The position numbers and the translations under genes are program-made. From DATAGF01 sp963813355 (lineage in GTDB: Bacteria; Actinomycetota; Thermoleophilia; Miltoncostaeales; Miltoncostaeaceae): a stretch of 64,000 nt of DNA. Where the stretch lies: positions 186,001-250,000 of the forward strand of contig CAWEYS010000029.1 in the NCBI GenBank assembly GCA_963813355.1, in the 5' to 3' direction. This document shows, piece after piece, positions 33,979 through 41,869 of the stretch (positions within the stretch are counted from its first letter, which is position 1; every line of letters starts with the position of its first letter). The notes under the pieces are model-generated. The model saw nothing but the letters and a program-made list of their open reading frames with translations. It was not told where the DNA came from and did no database searches.

Positions 33979-34395
33979 ATGCAGCCGACCAAAGTACTTG
34001 TCCTCGGACCCGAGGGGGCCGGGCGCGCAGCGCTCCAGCAGACCCTCTCCCGCCTGGGCTACGCCGTGAGCGCCTCCGAGGCGCGCCGCGACGCCGCCTC
34101 CGCGGACGCCGACATCCTCATGCTCGACCTCCGCGACGACGGCGCCGACTGGGCCGACCTCGCCCAGGGGATCCACGACGACGACCGTCCGGTGATGATC
34201 GTCTCCGAGCGCCCGCGCCCGATCGTGCGCGAGCTCGCCGGCCGCCAGGCCGGGACGATGCTCCTCACCGGCGGGGAGTCGGACGCCGGCTACCGCGTCG
34301 CTCTCTCCGTGCTCCGCGCGCTGCGCGAGAGCGCCCGGGCGCGCGCGGTCGACCGGCCCCGCAACGGCGCCGCCGCTAGAGTGGCGGCGCTGTGA
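33979..34395 (+). CDS. receiver-like (CheY-fold) orphan protein
   Basis: 138 aa. MQPTKVLVLGPEGAGRAALQ, QTLSRLGYAVSASEARRDAA, DADILMLDLRDDGADWADLA, RPVMIVSERPRPIVRELAGR. Strand-helix order and the Asp in LMLDLRD fit a response-regulator receiver, but the N-terminal acidic pair is missing (LVLGPEG instead of VVDDE), so phosphorylation is doubtful. No output domain, no kinase nearby. The stop overlaps the next start. Confidence 0.6.
   Translation: MQPTKVLVLGPEGAGRAALQQTLSRLGYAVSASEARRDAASADADILMLDLRDDGADWADLAQGIHDDDRPVMIVSERPRPIVRELAGRQAGTMLLTGGESDAGYRVALSVLRALRESARARAVDRPRNGAAARVAAL
34377..34382 (+). promoter_or_regulatory. -10-like TAGAGT before the VOC gene
   Basis: TAGAGT within CGCTAGAGTGGCGGCG ends 9 nt before GTG 34392. 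It lies inside the 3' end of the preceding gene and could give an internal, nearly leaderless transcript. Confidence 0.3.
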
Positions 34396-34760
34396 GCAAC
34401 CAGAGCCCGCTCTTCGAGGGGATCGACACGGTCTTCTACCAGGTGTGCGACATGGACCGTGCGATCGGTTTCTACGAGGGCATCCTCGGCCTCGAGCTGC
34501 TCCGTCGCGAGGGCCGCGACTGGGCCGAGCTCAAGGCCGGGGACACCGTCCTCTCCCTCTCCGGCGAGCTCGCCACGAAGCCCCACCAGGGAGGCGCCAC
34601 GGTGGTGCTGCGCGCCTCCGACATCGCCGCCGTCGAGGCCCGCCTCGCGGCGGGCGGCGTGCAGCGCGGGCCCATCGAGGACATGGGCGGGGCGAAGATG
34701 CTCCAGTTCTTCGACCCCGACGGCAACGAGATCGTCGCCCTCCAGCCGCTCGCGAGCTAG
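34392..34760 (+). CDS. VOC (glyoxalase/bleomycin-resistance fold) family protein
   Basis: 122 aa. One VOC module pair: FEGIDTVFYQVCDMDRAIGF, YEGILGLELLRREGRDWAEL, GGATVVLRASDIAAVEARLA, and KMLQFFDPDGNEIVALQPL. The glutamate metal ligand of the last strand (GNEIVALQ) is present, and the first His is replaced by Tyr/Gln (FYQV), so metal binding may differ. Specific substrate unknown. GTG overlaps the stop of the receiver-like gene. Confidence 0.9.
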   Translation: MSNQSPLFEGIDTVFYQVCDMDRAIGFYEGILGLELLRREGRDWAELKAGDTVLSLSGELATKPHQGGATVVLRASDIAAVEARLAAGGVQRGPIEDMGGAKMLQFFDPDGNEIVALQPLAS

Positions 34761-35149
34761 GCCCCCGGCTCTGAGGTGACGCCGCGCGCCCGCGCGATCG
34801 CGGCGATCAGCCCCTCCACCTCCTCCGCCCCCACCGCGATCCGGGTCGCGGTCCATTTCAACGGGGCCCGCACCTCCGTCGGCTCCGTGAGCTCCAGGAC
34901 GGCCGCCGGGCCGGAGGCGCCGACGAAGGCGACCAGGCCGCGGGCGATCCGGACGCCGAGGCCGGCCCACCAGGGCCAGAGCATGGTGCCCACGCTGGCG
35001 ATCCGGTCGATCGGGACGTCGGCCCGCCCCAGGATGCCCATCCGCAGCGCCAGCCGGCCGCCGTCGATCGTCGCCTGACGGCGCTCCGGCGAGCGCGGCA
35101 CGAGGAAGAGCAGCCCCCACCTGCTGCGGCGGATCGGGAAGGTCTGCAC
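34757..35149 (-). CDS. uncharacterised PH-like-domain protein
   Basis: 130 aa. MQTFPIRRSRWGLLFLVPRS, LGRADVPIDRIASVGTMLWP, ARGLVAFVGASGPAAVLELT, VGAEEVEGLIAAIARARG. Beta-rich with a C-terminal helix, compatible with a PH-like domain; no family name is certain. Its stop overlaps the convergent VOC gene by 4 nt. Divergent from htpX. Confidence 0.6.
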   Translation of the reverse strand: MQTFPIRRSRWGLLFLVPRSPERRQATIDGGRLALRMGILGRADVPIDRIASVGTMLWPWWAGLGVRIARGLVAFVGASGPAAVLELTEPTEVRAPLKWTATRIAVGAEEVEGLIAAIARARGVTSEPGA

Positions 35150-35215
35150 GCTCCCGGGAGGCTACGCGCCGGGGGCGAGCTACCATCGGGACAGGATCAC
35201 TCGGAGGGGGATGGC

Positions 35216-36142
35216 ATGGCGGTGGCACGACGGCGGTGGTACGGGCGGGACCGGGGCCTGACGACGCGGATGACGCTGACCATCTTCGGGCTCGGCCTGA
35301 TCTACGTCATCTTCATCGGCGCCCTGATCGCGGCCGGTACCAGCGCGATCGTGATCCTGCTGATCGCGGGCGGCTTCGCGCTCGCGCAGATCTTCTTCGG
35401 GGACAAGATCGCCCTGGCCGCGATGCGGGCGCGGGTGACCGAGCCCCACGAGGCCCCGGAGCTGCACGCGACGATCGAGCGCCTCTGCCAGCTCACGGAC
35501 CTCCCCAAGCCCAAGGTCGCGGTCTCGCAGATGGAGCTGCCGAACGCGTTCGCCGCGGGCCACAGCCGCAAGACCGCGACGGTCTGCGTGACCACCGGCC
35601 TGATGCAGCAGCTGGAGCCGCGCGAGCTGGAGGGGGTGATCGCGCACGAGCTGTCCCACATCGGCAACAGGGACGTCGTGGTGATGACCGTCGCGGGCTT
35701 CCTGGCGACGGTCGCCGGCCTGCTCGTGCGCTTCGGCATCTACAGCGGGATGATGGGCGGCCGCAGCCGCGACAACACGGCCGTGGTCTTCCTCGTCGTG
35801 ATCGTGGCCTCGATCGTGGTCTACGTGCTGTCGTTCCTGCTCCTGCGCGCGCTCTCGCGCTACCGCGAGTACGCGGCGGACCGCGGCGCCGCGATCATGA
35901 CCGGCGCGCCCGCCCAGCTGGCCTCGGCGCTCCAGAAGATCAGCGGGACCATGTCGCGCATCCCGACGCGCGACCTGCGCGCGGCCGAGGGCATGAACGC
36001 GTTCTTCATCATGCCGGCGGTCGCCAAGGGCTTCTCGCTCTCGAGCATCGTCTCGACCCACCCGCCCACGGAGAAGCGGATCGAGCGCCTCCTGGCGATG
36101 CAGGCGCAGATCGACGGCGCGCCCGCCGCCGCGCTGTCCTAG
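35216..36142 (+). CDS. htpX: membrane zinc metalloprotease HtpX
   Basis: 308 aa. Degrades misfolded membrane proteins. Two N-terminal helices (MTLTIFGLGLIYVIFIGALI, SAIVILLIAGGFALAQIFFG), the zinc site VIAHELSHIGNRDVVVMTVA (HExxH), further helices (VVFLVVIVASIVVYVLSFLL), and the third ligand in SRYREYAADRGAAIM. Start ATG 35216 with GGAGGGGG upstream and TACCAT as a -10 candidate. 8 nt before pspAB, with which it forms a membrane-stress unit. Confidence 0.97.
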   Translation: MAVARRRWYGRDRGLTTRMTLTIFGLGLIYVIFIGALIAAGTSAIVILLIAGGFALAQIFFGDKIALAAMRARVTEPHEAPELHATIERLCQLTDLPKPKVAVSQMELPNAFAAGHSRKTATVCVTTGLMQQLEPRELEGVIAHELSHIGNRDVVVMTVAGFLATVAGLLVRFGIYSGMMGGRSRDNTAVVFLVVIVASIVVYVLSFLLLRALSRYREYAADRGAAIMTGAPAQLASALQKISGTMSRIPTRDLRAAEGMNAFFIMPAVAKGFSLSSIVSTHPPTEKRIERLLAMQAQIDGAPAAALS

Positions 36143-36149
36143 GAGCCCG

Positions 36150-36728
36150 GTGGGCCTGCTCGACGTCCTGCGGGGCCAGCGCACGCCCAAGCGCGCGGAC
36201 CTCGACGCGCTCTTCGCGATCGGCGGGGCGGCGATGACCCTGGAGGCCGGGCTGGGCATCTCGCCGACCGGCCGTGCCGGGGTCTGCTTCAAGGAGATCG
36301 AGGCCGGTCAGTTCGCGGCGCTGGTGCGCGAGATCGATGAGCTGCTGCGCATCGCGGCCCCCGAGTCGGGGACGACCGTGACCCGCCGCACCGACGAGCA
36401 CGGATTCGACTGGGTCGTCATCGAGGACCCGGACGTCGACGACCTCGCGACCACGACCCACATGGTCAGCCAGTCGCTCGAGGAGCGCGGGCTCTCGGAG
36501 CGGCTGCTGTGCGCGGTCTTCGGCTTCCGGGGCGAGGACGGGCCGGTGGACCTCGTCTACGCCTACAAGCGGGGGACCTTCTACCCGTTCGCGCCGCGCG
36601 AGGGGCGCCGCCGCGACAACGCCCTGGAGCTGCGCCTGCAGGGCACGCTCGGAGCGGACCTCCCGATCGAGCCGGAGCTGGAGCGCTGGTACCCGCTGTG
36701 GGATGCACCCGTGAGCGGCGGGGCCTGA
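36150..36728 (+). CDS. pspAB: PspA-associated protein PspAB
   Basis: 192 aa. MGLLDVLRGQRTPKRADLDA, LFAIGGAAMTLEAGLGISPT, GRAGVCFKEIEAGQFAALVR, HGFDWVVIEDPDVDDLATTT, VSQSLEERGLSERLLCAVFG. This is the PspAB family, encoded with htpX and pspA in actinobacteria and archaea and thought to assist the PspA membrane-stress response. Immediately follows htpX; its 3' end faces pspAA-pspA. Confidence 0.9.
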   Translation: MGLLDVLRGQRTPKRADLDALFAIGGAAMTLEAGLGISPTGRAGVCFKEIEAGQFAALVREIDELLRIAAPESGTTVTRRTDEHGFDWVVIEDPDVDDLATTTHMVSQSLEERGLSERLLCAVFGFRGEDGPVDLVYAYKRGTFYPFAPREGRRRDNALELRLQGTLGADLPIEPELERWYPLWDAPVSGGA

Positions 36729-36782
36729 CCCCCGTCCGCACGCGGCTGACGGTCCGAACTCGCGAGCCTGCCGACCCTCGAG

Positions 36783-37061
36783 CTAGCCGGGGATCAGCCC
36801 CTCGGACGAGAGCAGCTCGCGGGCCTCGGCGAGCGTGGTGCCGTGACCGGGCACGATGGCGTCGGAGCCCTCGAGCTCGTCGACCGGCAGCGGCGTCCCC
36901 AGGCGCTGGACGGCGTCGACCAGCTCGGTCAGCGCGGCCTGGAAGCCGGCCTCGTCGCCGGCGTCGGCGGCCGCCTGGACGCGGTCGTCGATCTCGTCGG
37001 CGGTCGAGAAGGCCGCGTCGTCCAGGCGGTACTGCCCCTCGCCCAGGATCCGGACGATCAC
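36783..37061 (-). CDS. pspAA: PspA-associated protein PspAA
   Basis: 92 aa from GTG 37061, overlapping the pspA stop (GTGA). VIVRILGEGQYRLDDAAFST, ADEIDDRVQAAADAGDEAGF, QAALTELVDAVQRLGTPLPV, and a helical tail HGTTLAEARELLSSEGLIP. PspAA is the small partner of PspA in actinobacteria and archaea, with a PspA-interacting beta hairpin followed by helices. Convergent with htpX-pspAB. Confidence 0.9.
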   Translation of the reverse strand: MIVRILGEGQYRLDDAAFSTADEIDDRVQAAADAGDEAGFQAALTELVDAVQRLGTPLPVDELEGSDAIVPGHGTTLAEARELLSSEGLIPG

Positions 37062-37801
37062 TGCTTGGGCTCTCCGCTCTCGAGCTGGTCGGCGGGTGCG
37101 CCACCCGGGCCGATCTCGGCCTTCATCTTGGCCAGCTCGGCGTCGACCCCGCTGGTGGCCGTGAGCGCCTCGAGCTCGCGGTCGATGGAGTCGCGGCCGT
37201 CGGTGAGGTCGGTCAGCGCGCCCGACTCGATCAGCTCGTCGATGGCCCCGGCGCGCGCGCGCATGGTCTCGGTCTTGTTCTCGGCGCGCTCGATCGCCAG
37301 GCCGACGTCGGCCATCTCCTCCGAGACGCCGGTGACGGCCTCGCCGATCTTGGTCTGCGCCTCGGCGGCCGTGTACTGGGCCTTGATCGTCTCCTTGCGC
37401 GTCCGGAAGGCCTCGACCTTGGCCGTCAGGCGCTGCTCGGCGACGATGAGCTTCTCCTGCTCGGTCTGCAGCTGCTCGCGCTGCTGGTCGATCGACTGGA
37501 GCTGGAGCTGGACGCCCTTCTTGCGCTCGAGGGCCACGCGGGCGAGGTCCTCGCGGTTCTGCTGGAGCGCCATCCGCGCCTGGCCGTCGAGCTTCTCGAC
37601 GCTCTGCTCGAGCTTCGCCGCCTGGAGCTCCAGGCGCTTCTTGCTCGTGGCCACGTCCGCGACGCCGCGGCGCACCTTCTGCAGCATCTCGAGCTGCTTC
37701 TCGTACGAGTAGTCGAGGGTCTCGCGCGGGTCCTCGGCCTTGTCGAGAGCCTTGCTGGCCTTCGCCTTGACGATCGTCGTGAAGCGGCCCATCAGGCCCA
37801 T
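37058..37801 (-). CDS. pspA: phage shock protein A (PspA/IM30 family, ESCRT-III-like)
   Basis: 247 aa, ATG 37801 with AAGGAG upstream. Long coiled coil: MGLMGRFTTIVKAKASKALD, KAEDPRETLDYSYEKQLEML, QKVRRGVADVATSKKRLELQ, then Glu/Gln/Lys-rich helices and MADVGLAIERAENKTETMRA. The amphipathic N-terminal helix binds stressed membrane. The final part (ADQLESGEPKQ) is disordered. Operon with pspAA; divergent from the CoA-transferase gene, 52 nt apart. Confidence 0.96.
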   Translation of the reverse strand: MGLMGRFTTIVKAKASKALDKAEDPRETLDYSYEKQLEMLQKVRRGVADVATSKKRLELQAAKLEQSVEKLDGQARMALQQNREDLARVALERKKGVQLQLQSIDQQREQLQTEQEKLIVAEQRLTAKVEAFRTRKETIKAQYTAAEAQTKIGEAVTGVSEEMADVGLAIERAENKTETMRARAGAIDELIESGALTDLTDGRDSIDRELEALTATSGVDAELAKMKAEIGPGGAPADQLESGEPKQ

Positions 37802-37840
37802 CGCGGCGCTCCTTTTGCCTCCGGGACCGAGGGTCGAGGA

Positions 37841-37846
37841 TAGCAT
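37841..37846 (+). promoter_or_regulatory. -10-like TAGCAT of a probable leaderless transcript
   Basis: TAGCAT ends 7 nt before ATG 37854 of the CoA-transferase gene, within GAGGATAGCATCGGCCCC. Confidence 0.4.
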
Positions 37847-37853
37847 CGGCCCC

Positions 37854-39047
37854 ATGGCCCGACCCCCGCTCTCCGGCCTGCGCGTGCTCGACCTCTCGCA
37901 CAACCTCGCCGGCCCCCTCACGACCATGCACCTGGGCGACCTGGGCGCCGAGGTGATCAAGGTGGAGCGCCCCGCGGGCGACGAGTGGCGCGACCACGAG
38001 CGCGTGCCCGGCCACCCCGGGCGCAGCCGCCACTACGTCCAGGCGAACCGCAACAAGCGGGCGGTCTGCCTCGACCTGGGCCTGCCGGAGGGGCGGGAGG
38101 TGCTGCGCGAGCTGCTGGTGCGCGCGGACGTGCTCGTCACCAACATGCGCCCGGGCGTGGCCGAGCGCCTGGGGTTCGGCTGGGAGGAGGCGCGGAAGCT
38201 CAACCCCGGGCTGGTCTACTGCGCGATCTCGGCCTTCGGCGCCGACGGGCCGCGCGGCGGCCGCCCGGGCTACGACATCCTCGCCGAGGCGCTCGCCGGC
38301 TTCATGCCCCCGAGCCTGACGCCGGAGGGCGAGGCGCCCCGCTCCTCGCCGATCCCCATCAACGACACGGCGCTGCCGCTGCTGGCCTGCTCGGGGATCA
38401 TGGCGGCCCTCATCGAGCGCGGCCGCAGCGGGCGGGGCCAGCTCGTGGAGGCGAGCGTGCTCGGCACCGCGGTCGCCCTGAACGCCCACTCCCTGGTCAG
38501 GATCGAGAGCCTGCCGGGCCACGGGGTCCCCACCTTCTCGCGCGCGTTCTACCGCGCCTACCGCACCTCGGACGGCTGGCTCGCCGTGGCCGCCTACGCC
38601 GAGCGCCTGGCGCGCCGCTTCTGCGCCGCCCTCGGCCTGCCCGGTCTGCTCGACGCGCCGCCCTGGGACGACCGCGCGGCGCGGGTCGACCGCCAGGACG
38701 AGCTGGTCGCGCTCTTCGCGCCGCGCTTCCTCGAGCACGCCACGGCGTGGTGGGACGACGCCATGGCCGAGGCCGGCGTCCCCGCCGCCCCGGTGCGGGA
38801 GCGCGACGATCTCTTCGACGATCCCCACGTGCGCGCGACGGGGCTGGTCGAGGAGGTCGACGACCCCGAGCTGGGGCGGATGACGATGACGGCCCCGGTG
38901 GTGCGCCTGTCCGAGACGCCCGCCTCGATCCGCTTCACGGGCCGCCCCCTCGGCGCCGACACCCGCGAGGTGCTGTCCGAGCTGGGGCGGTCGGACGCGG
39001 ACATCGCCCGCCTCGAGCGGGCCGGCGCGGCGGTGTGCGCGCCGTGA
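37854..39047 (+). CDS. CaiB/BaiF family (class III) CoA-transferase
   Basis: 397 aa. LSGLRVLDLSHNLAGPLTTM, HLGDLGAEVIKVERPAGDEW, YVQANRNKRAVCLDLGLPEG, VLVTNMRPGVAERLGFGWEE, and a catalytic-Asp motif near GRPGYDILAEALAGFM. Transfers CoA between carboxylic acids; the specific acids cannot be told from sequence. Full length for the family (about 400). TGA overlaps the GTG of acylphosphatase. Confidence 0.95.
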   Translation: MARPPLSGLRVLDLSHNLAGPLTTMHLGDLGAEVIKVERPAGDEWRDHERVPGHPGRSRHYVQANRNKRAVCLDLGLPEGREVLRELLVRADVLVTNMRPGVAERLGFGWEEARKLNPGLVYCAISAFGADGPRGGRPGYDILAEALAGFMPPSLTPEGEAPRSSPIPINDTALPLLACSGIMAALIERGRSGRGQLVEASVLGTAVALNAHSLVRIESLPGHGVPTFSRAFYRAYRTSDGWLAVAAYAERLARRFCAALGLPGLLDAPPWDDRAARVDRQDELVALFAPRFLEHATAWWDDAMAEAGVPAAPVRERDDLFDDPHVRATGLVEEVDDPELGRMTMTAPVVRLSETPASIRFTGRPLGADTREVLSELGRSDADIARLERAGAAVCAP

Positions 39048-39319
39048 GCGCGGTGCGGCGGGCGCGCGTGCGCGTGCGCGGCCGGGTGCAGGGGGTCTTC
39101 TTCCGCGAGAGCACCCGGCGCGCCGCGCTCGAGGCCGGCGTGGCCGGCTACGTGCGCAACATGCCCGACGGCAGCGTCGAGGCCGCCTTCGAGGGCGCGC
39201 CGGACGCGGTCGAGCGCCTGCTCGCGTTCGCGCGCACCGGACCGCCGGACGCCGAGGTCGACGAGGTTGACGTGGCCGACGAGCCGCCCGAGGGGCTCAG
39301 CGGCTTCTCGGTCGGGTGA
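39044..39319 (+). CDS. acyP: acylphosphatase
   Basis: 91 aa. RVRVRGRVQGVFFRESTRRA contains the phosphate-binding loop and catalytic Arg; AGVAGYVRNMPDGSVEAAFE contains the catalytic Asn; EGAPDAVERLLAFARTGPP and SGFSVG complete the alpha/beta sandwich. Hydrolyses acyl phosphates. GTG 39044 overlaps the CoA-transferase stop, so the two are coupled. Confidence 0.96.
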   Translation: MSAVRRARVRVRGRVQGVFFRESTRRAALEAGVAGYVRNMPDGSVEAAFEGAPDAVERLLAFARTGPPDAEVDEVDVADEPPEGLSGFSVG

Positions 39320-39322
39320 CGG

Positions 39323-40084
39323 TCAGGCCCCGGCCTTGCGGAGGCGCAGCCAGATGCTCGGCCCGAAGTAGAGGGGCGCCAGCGCCGGCTGGAGGAGGCG
39401 CTCCAGCCGCACCAGCGCGGCGGTGTTGAGCAGTCGCTTGACGGCGGGGCTGCGCAGGTTCGAGCCGCTGAGCACCGCCTCGACGGCGAAGCCGGCCCGC
39501 TCGAGCAGCGCCAGCACGGCCTTGGGATGGTGGTTCACGAAGGGGATCCGGCCCGCCGCGGCGGCGACGGGGACGGGCGCCCGGGGGACGCGCCGCCCGC
39601 GGACGGCGTAGCGGACCCGGTTGAGCGCGTGGCTCAGGTTGGCGAACTCCAGCAGCAGCGTCCCGCCGGGCGCCAGGACGCGCGCGATCTCGGCGATCTC
39701 CGGCTCCGGATCGGGGATGTGGTGCAGCACCCGCACCAGCATCGCGACGTCGACCGACTCGTCCGGCAGCCGGAGGTCGGCTGCCTGGGCCGGCAGGCAG
39801 CGGACGGCCGGGGCGTCGCGGAGGAACGCGCGCGCGAGCCCGAGCTGCTGCGCGCTCGGCTCGGCCAGGATGACCTCGTCCGCGTAGTTCGTGAGGTGCT
39901 TCGACAGCCTCCCGTAGCCGCCGCCCACGTCCAGGGCGCGCCGGAAGCGGCGGCCGGCGAGCAACCGGTCGATGGCGGCCTGCTCGGCCGCGTGCTCGTA
40001 GTCTCGACCGCGCCAGTACTCCTGGTAGTCGAAGGCCGGATCGTCGTAGTGGTCGGCCCGGCGGGCCGGTGCGAGCGTGGTCAT
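39323..40084 (-). CDS. class I SAM-dependent methyltransferase
   Basis: 253 aa. RRALDVGGGYGRLSKHLTNY (motif I), DEVILAEPSAQQLGLARAFL (motif II), LRLPDESVDVAMLVRVLHHI (motif IV), LAPGGTLLLEFANLSHALNR. Followed by a basic tail with RKAGA. Substrate unknown; the HHIPDPE signature suggests the UbiE/Methyltransf_11 group. Converges with acyP, 3 nt between stops. Confidence 0.9.
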   Translation of the reverse strand: MTTLAPARRADHYDDPAFDYQEYWRGRDYEHAAEQAAIDRLLAGRRFRRALDVGGGYGRLSKHLTNYADEVILAEPSAQQLGLARAFLRDAPAVRCLPAQAADLRLPDESVDVAMLVRVLHHIPDPEPEIAEIARVLAPGGTLLLEFANLSHALNRVRYAVRGRRVPRAPVPVAAAAGRIPFVNHHPKAVLALLERAGFAVEAVLSGSNLRSPAVKRLLNTAALVRLERLLQPALAPLYFGPSIWLRLRKAGA

Positions 40085-40240
40085 GTCGCCTCGATTCCGG
40101 GGTGGAGCGGGGGCAGCAGGCCCCCATTCGCCGCCCGGCCGGTCGGTCTTTCCGGCCCGGAGACGCCTGCGACACGACGCAACGCATCCCGCAACACGCC
40201 GCGCACGGCCTCATGCGCGATCGGGCCCCTTGATCGGGAG

Positions 40241-40915
40241 CTACGGGTCCGCCGGTCCGGACACCGCCACCCAGATGGGACTTCCGATCACGGCCTGCCT
40301 TCGGTTCAGATCGGCCGCACTGTGAATTCTGCGCGCGACGAAGGAGAGCTTCTCGAGGGGTCGTGCCGGTAACCCGAACGTGCCACGACCCATCTCAGCA
40401 TGAAACTGTGCGGCGTAGTCGTACTGACTCGCCGAGAGGCCCTCGGGCTCATCCCAGTCCTCGAAGACATCATAATAGGCGTTCAAGGGTGGATTATATG
40501 AGCCGGGCTGCGTGTGATAACCCACCGGAGCCATCGGCCTCACACCGATGACGTGGTGAGGAGAGCCGGTCAGAAAGACCCGCAAGTCGCGGATCTCGCC
40601 CGCGAAGAAGACGATGCTCTCGACGGCGTCCTTGCCGACGAGTCCCCAGCGCATCGGCATTTCCTCGGCCTCGATATACATCTTCCCGCTGTCGACCGGT
40701 CCCACGTTCCCCTGCTCCGACAAGAAGCTCGATACGAGCGCTGCACGATCGAACCGTGTGTCAGGCGCCTCACGCGAGGAGACGCTCAGTCGAAGCAACT
40801 TGAGATCGATGGTGAGCTCTGCAGCGAACCTCTTCATGAGGCCTTGAGGTATCTGAGCGAGCAGCATGTCGACCTTGGCGTCCGACACATAGACGTAGAA
40901 GCGGAGCGGAGGCAT
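40241..40915 (-). CDS. DUF7019-like protein
   Basis: 224 aa from ATG 40915 with GGGAG upstream. Opens PPLRFYVYVSDAKVDMLLAQ, IPQGLMKRFAAELTIDLKLL, which is the DUF7019/SAVMO-type signature. Then RWGLVGKDAVESIVFFAGEI, LRVFLTGSPHHVIGVRPMAP, YDYAAQFHAEMGRGTFGLPA, RPLEKLSFVARRIHSAADL. No catalytic function is known. The gene uses many A/T-ending codons unlike its neighbours and is isolated by non-coding flanks, suggesting acquisition. Family call from memory of the motif. Confidence 0.65.
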   Translation of the reverse strand: MPPLRFYVYVSDAKVDMLLAQIPQGLMKRFAAELTIDLKLLRLSVSSREAPDTRFDRAALVSSFLSEQGNVGPVDSGKMYIEAEEMPMRWGLVGKDAVESIVFFAGEIRDLRVFLTGSPHHVIGVRPMAPVGYHTQPGSYNPPLNAYYDVFEDWDEPEGLSASQYDYAAQFHAEMGRGTFGLPARPLEKLSFVARRIHSAADLNRRQAVIGSPIWVAVSGPADP

Positions 40916-41043
40916 GCCGACACACTCCCTGCTGACGCTGCCCGGCCGGGATGGAGCACGAGCGCCCGCCTCGCGCTTCCGCGAGGCGACGCTCAACGTA
41001 GGCCAGCGTCGGGGAACGGGTCAACGGGCCGGAGCCCGAGACC

Positions 41044-41748
41044 TCAGTGCAGGTCGAGCACCTCGCGGGAGCGGAGGTGGGTGAGCACCTTGCGCTTGAC
41101 GCGCTGGAGCGCGTTGTTGACCGTCTTCGGCGTGTGGCCGATGCGCTGGGCGATCTCCTCGTAGGAGCGGCCCTCGAGGTACATGGTCAGCACGTCGCTC
41201 TCGAGCTCCGAGAGCGACTCGCCCAGGCACTCGACCAGGCTGCGCAGCTCCTCGGACGAGATCACCTGGGTGATCGGGTCGACGACCGGGTCGCCGGGCA
41301 GCACCTCGGCCAGGCTCATCTCCTGGTCGCCGCTCGCGCCCGCCCGCGTGTGGCTGAAGGACACGTACGTGTTGAGCGGCGTGTGCTTGTTCCGCGCGGC
41401 GGTCTTGATCGCCGTGATGATCTGGCGCGTCACGCACAGCTCCGCGAACGAGCGGAACGAGGCCTCGCGGTCCGATCGGTAGTCGCGGACCGCCTTGAAG
41501 AGCCCGATGAGGCCCTCCTGCACCAGGTCCTCGCCCTCGCCGCCGGCGAGGAAGTAGGCGCTGGCCTTCATGCGCACGAAGCCGCGGTAACGCTCGATCA
41601 GCTGGTCCATTGCAACGGAATCTCCGTTGCGAGCTCGGCCCACGAGGGCCCTGTCCTGGACCTCAACCCACGGTTGAGAATGGCCGTGGGTCCCTCTTTC
41701 TGCACGTGCTGTGGCGGCGAACTGTCGTCCCGAGAACGCGCTGGTCAT
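41044..41748 (-). CDS. sigH: SigH-type RNA polymerase sigma factor
   Basis: 234 aa from ATG 41748 with GAGGAGA upstream. Region 2: VAMDQLIERYRGFVRMKASA, AGGEGEDLVQEGLIGLFKAV, ASFRSFAELCVTRQIITAIK; then KHTPLNTYVSFSHTRAG, and region 4 LSELESDVLTMYLEGRSYEE, IAQRIGHTPKTVNNALQRVK. This is the Bacillus SigH (sigma-30) subfamily, not ECF. It sits after rlmB-cysS as in Firmicutes. In non-sporulating actinobacteria its regulon is unclear. Confidence 0.9.
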   Translation of the reverse strand: MTSAFSGRQFAATARAERGTHGHSQPWVEVQDRALVGRARNGDSVAMDQLIERYRGFVRMKASAYFLAGGEGEDLVQEGLIGLFKAVRDYRSDREASFRSFAELCVTRQIITAIKTAARNKHTPLNTYVSFSHTRAGASGDQEMSLAEVLPGDPVVDPITQVISSEELRSLVECLGESLSELESDVLTMYLEGRSYEEIAQRIGHTPKTVNNALQRVKRKVLTHLRSREVLDLH

Positions 41749-41817
41749 GCGGTTTTCTCCTCGATCAGCCGCCAAGAATCAAGCTGAACTCAAGCGTTCG
41801 GATCACGCGAGTTGGGC

Positions 41818-41847
41818 ATTGTTATCGTCCGCACAAAGCCGCGTCAA
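41818..41847 (-). promoter_or_regulatory. candidate sigma-70-type promoter of sigH
   Basis: On the minus strand TTGACG (41847-41842), an 18-nt spacer and AACAAT (41823-41818) precede sigH by 69 nt; GATAAC overlaps as an alternative -10. The stretch is AT-rich for this genome. A second TTGACG lies 6 nt further upstream. Confidence 0.5.
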
Positions 41848-41869
41848 CGTCAAAAGAACGCTCAGAGCG

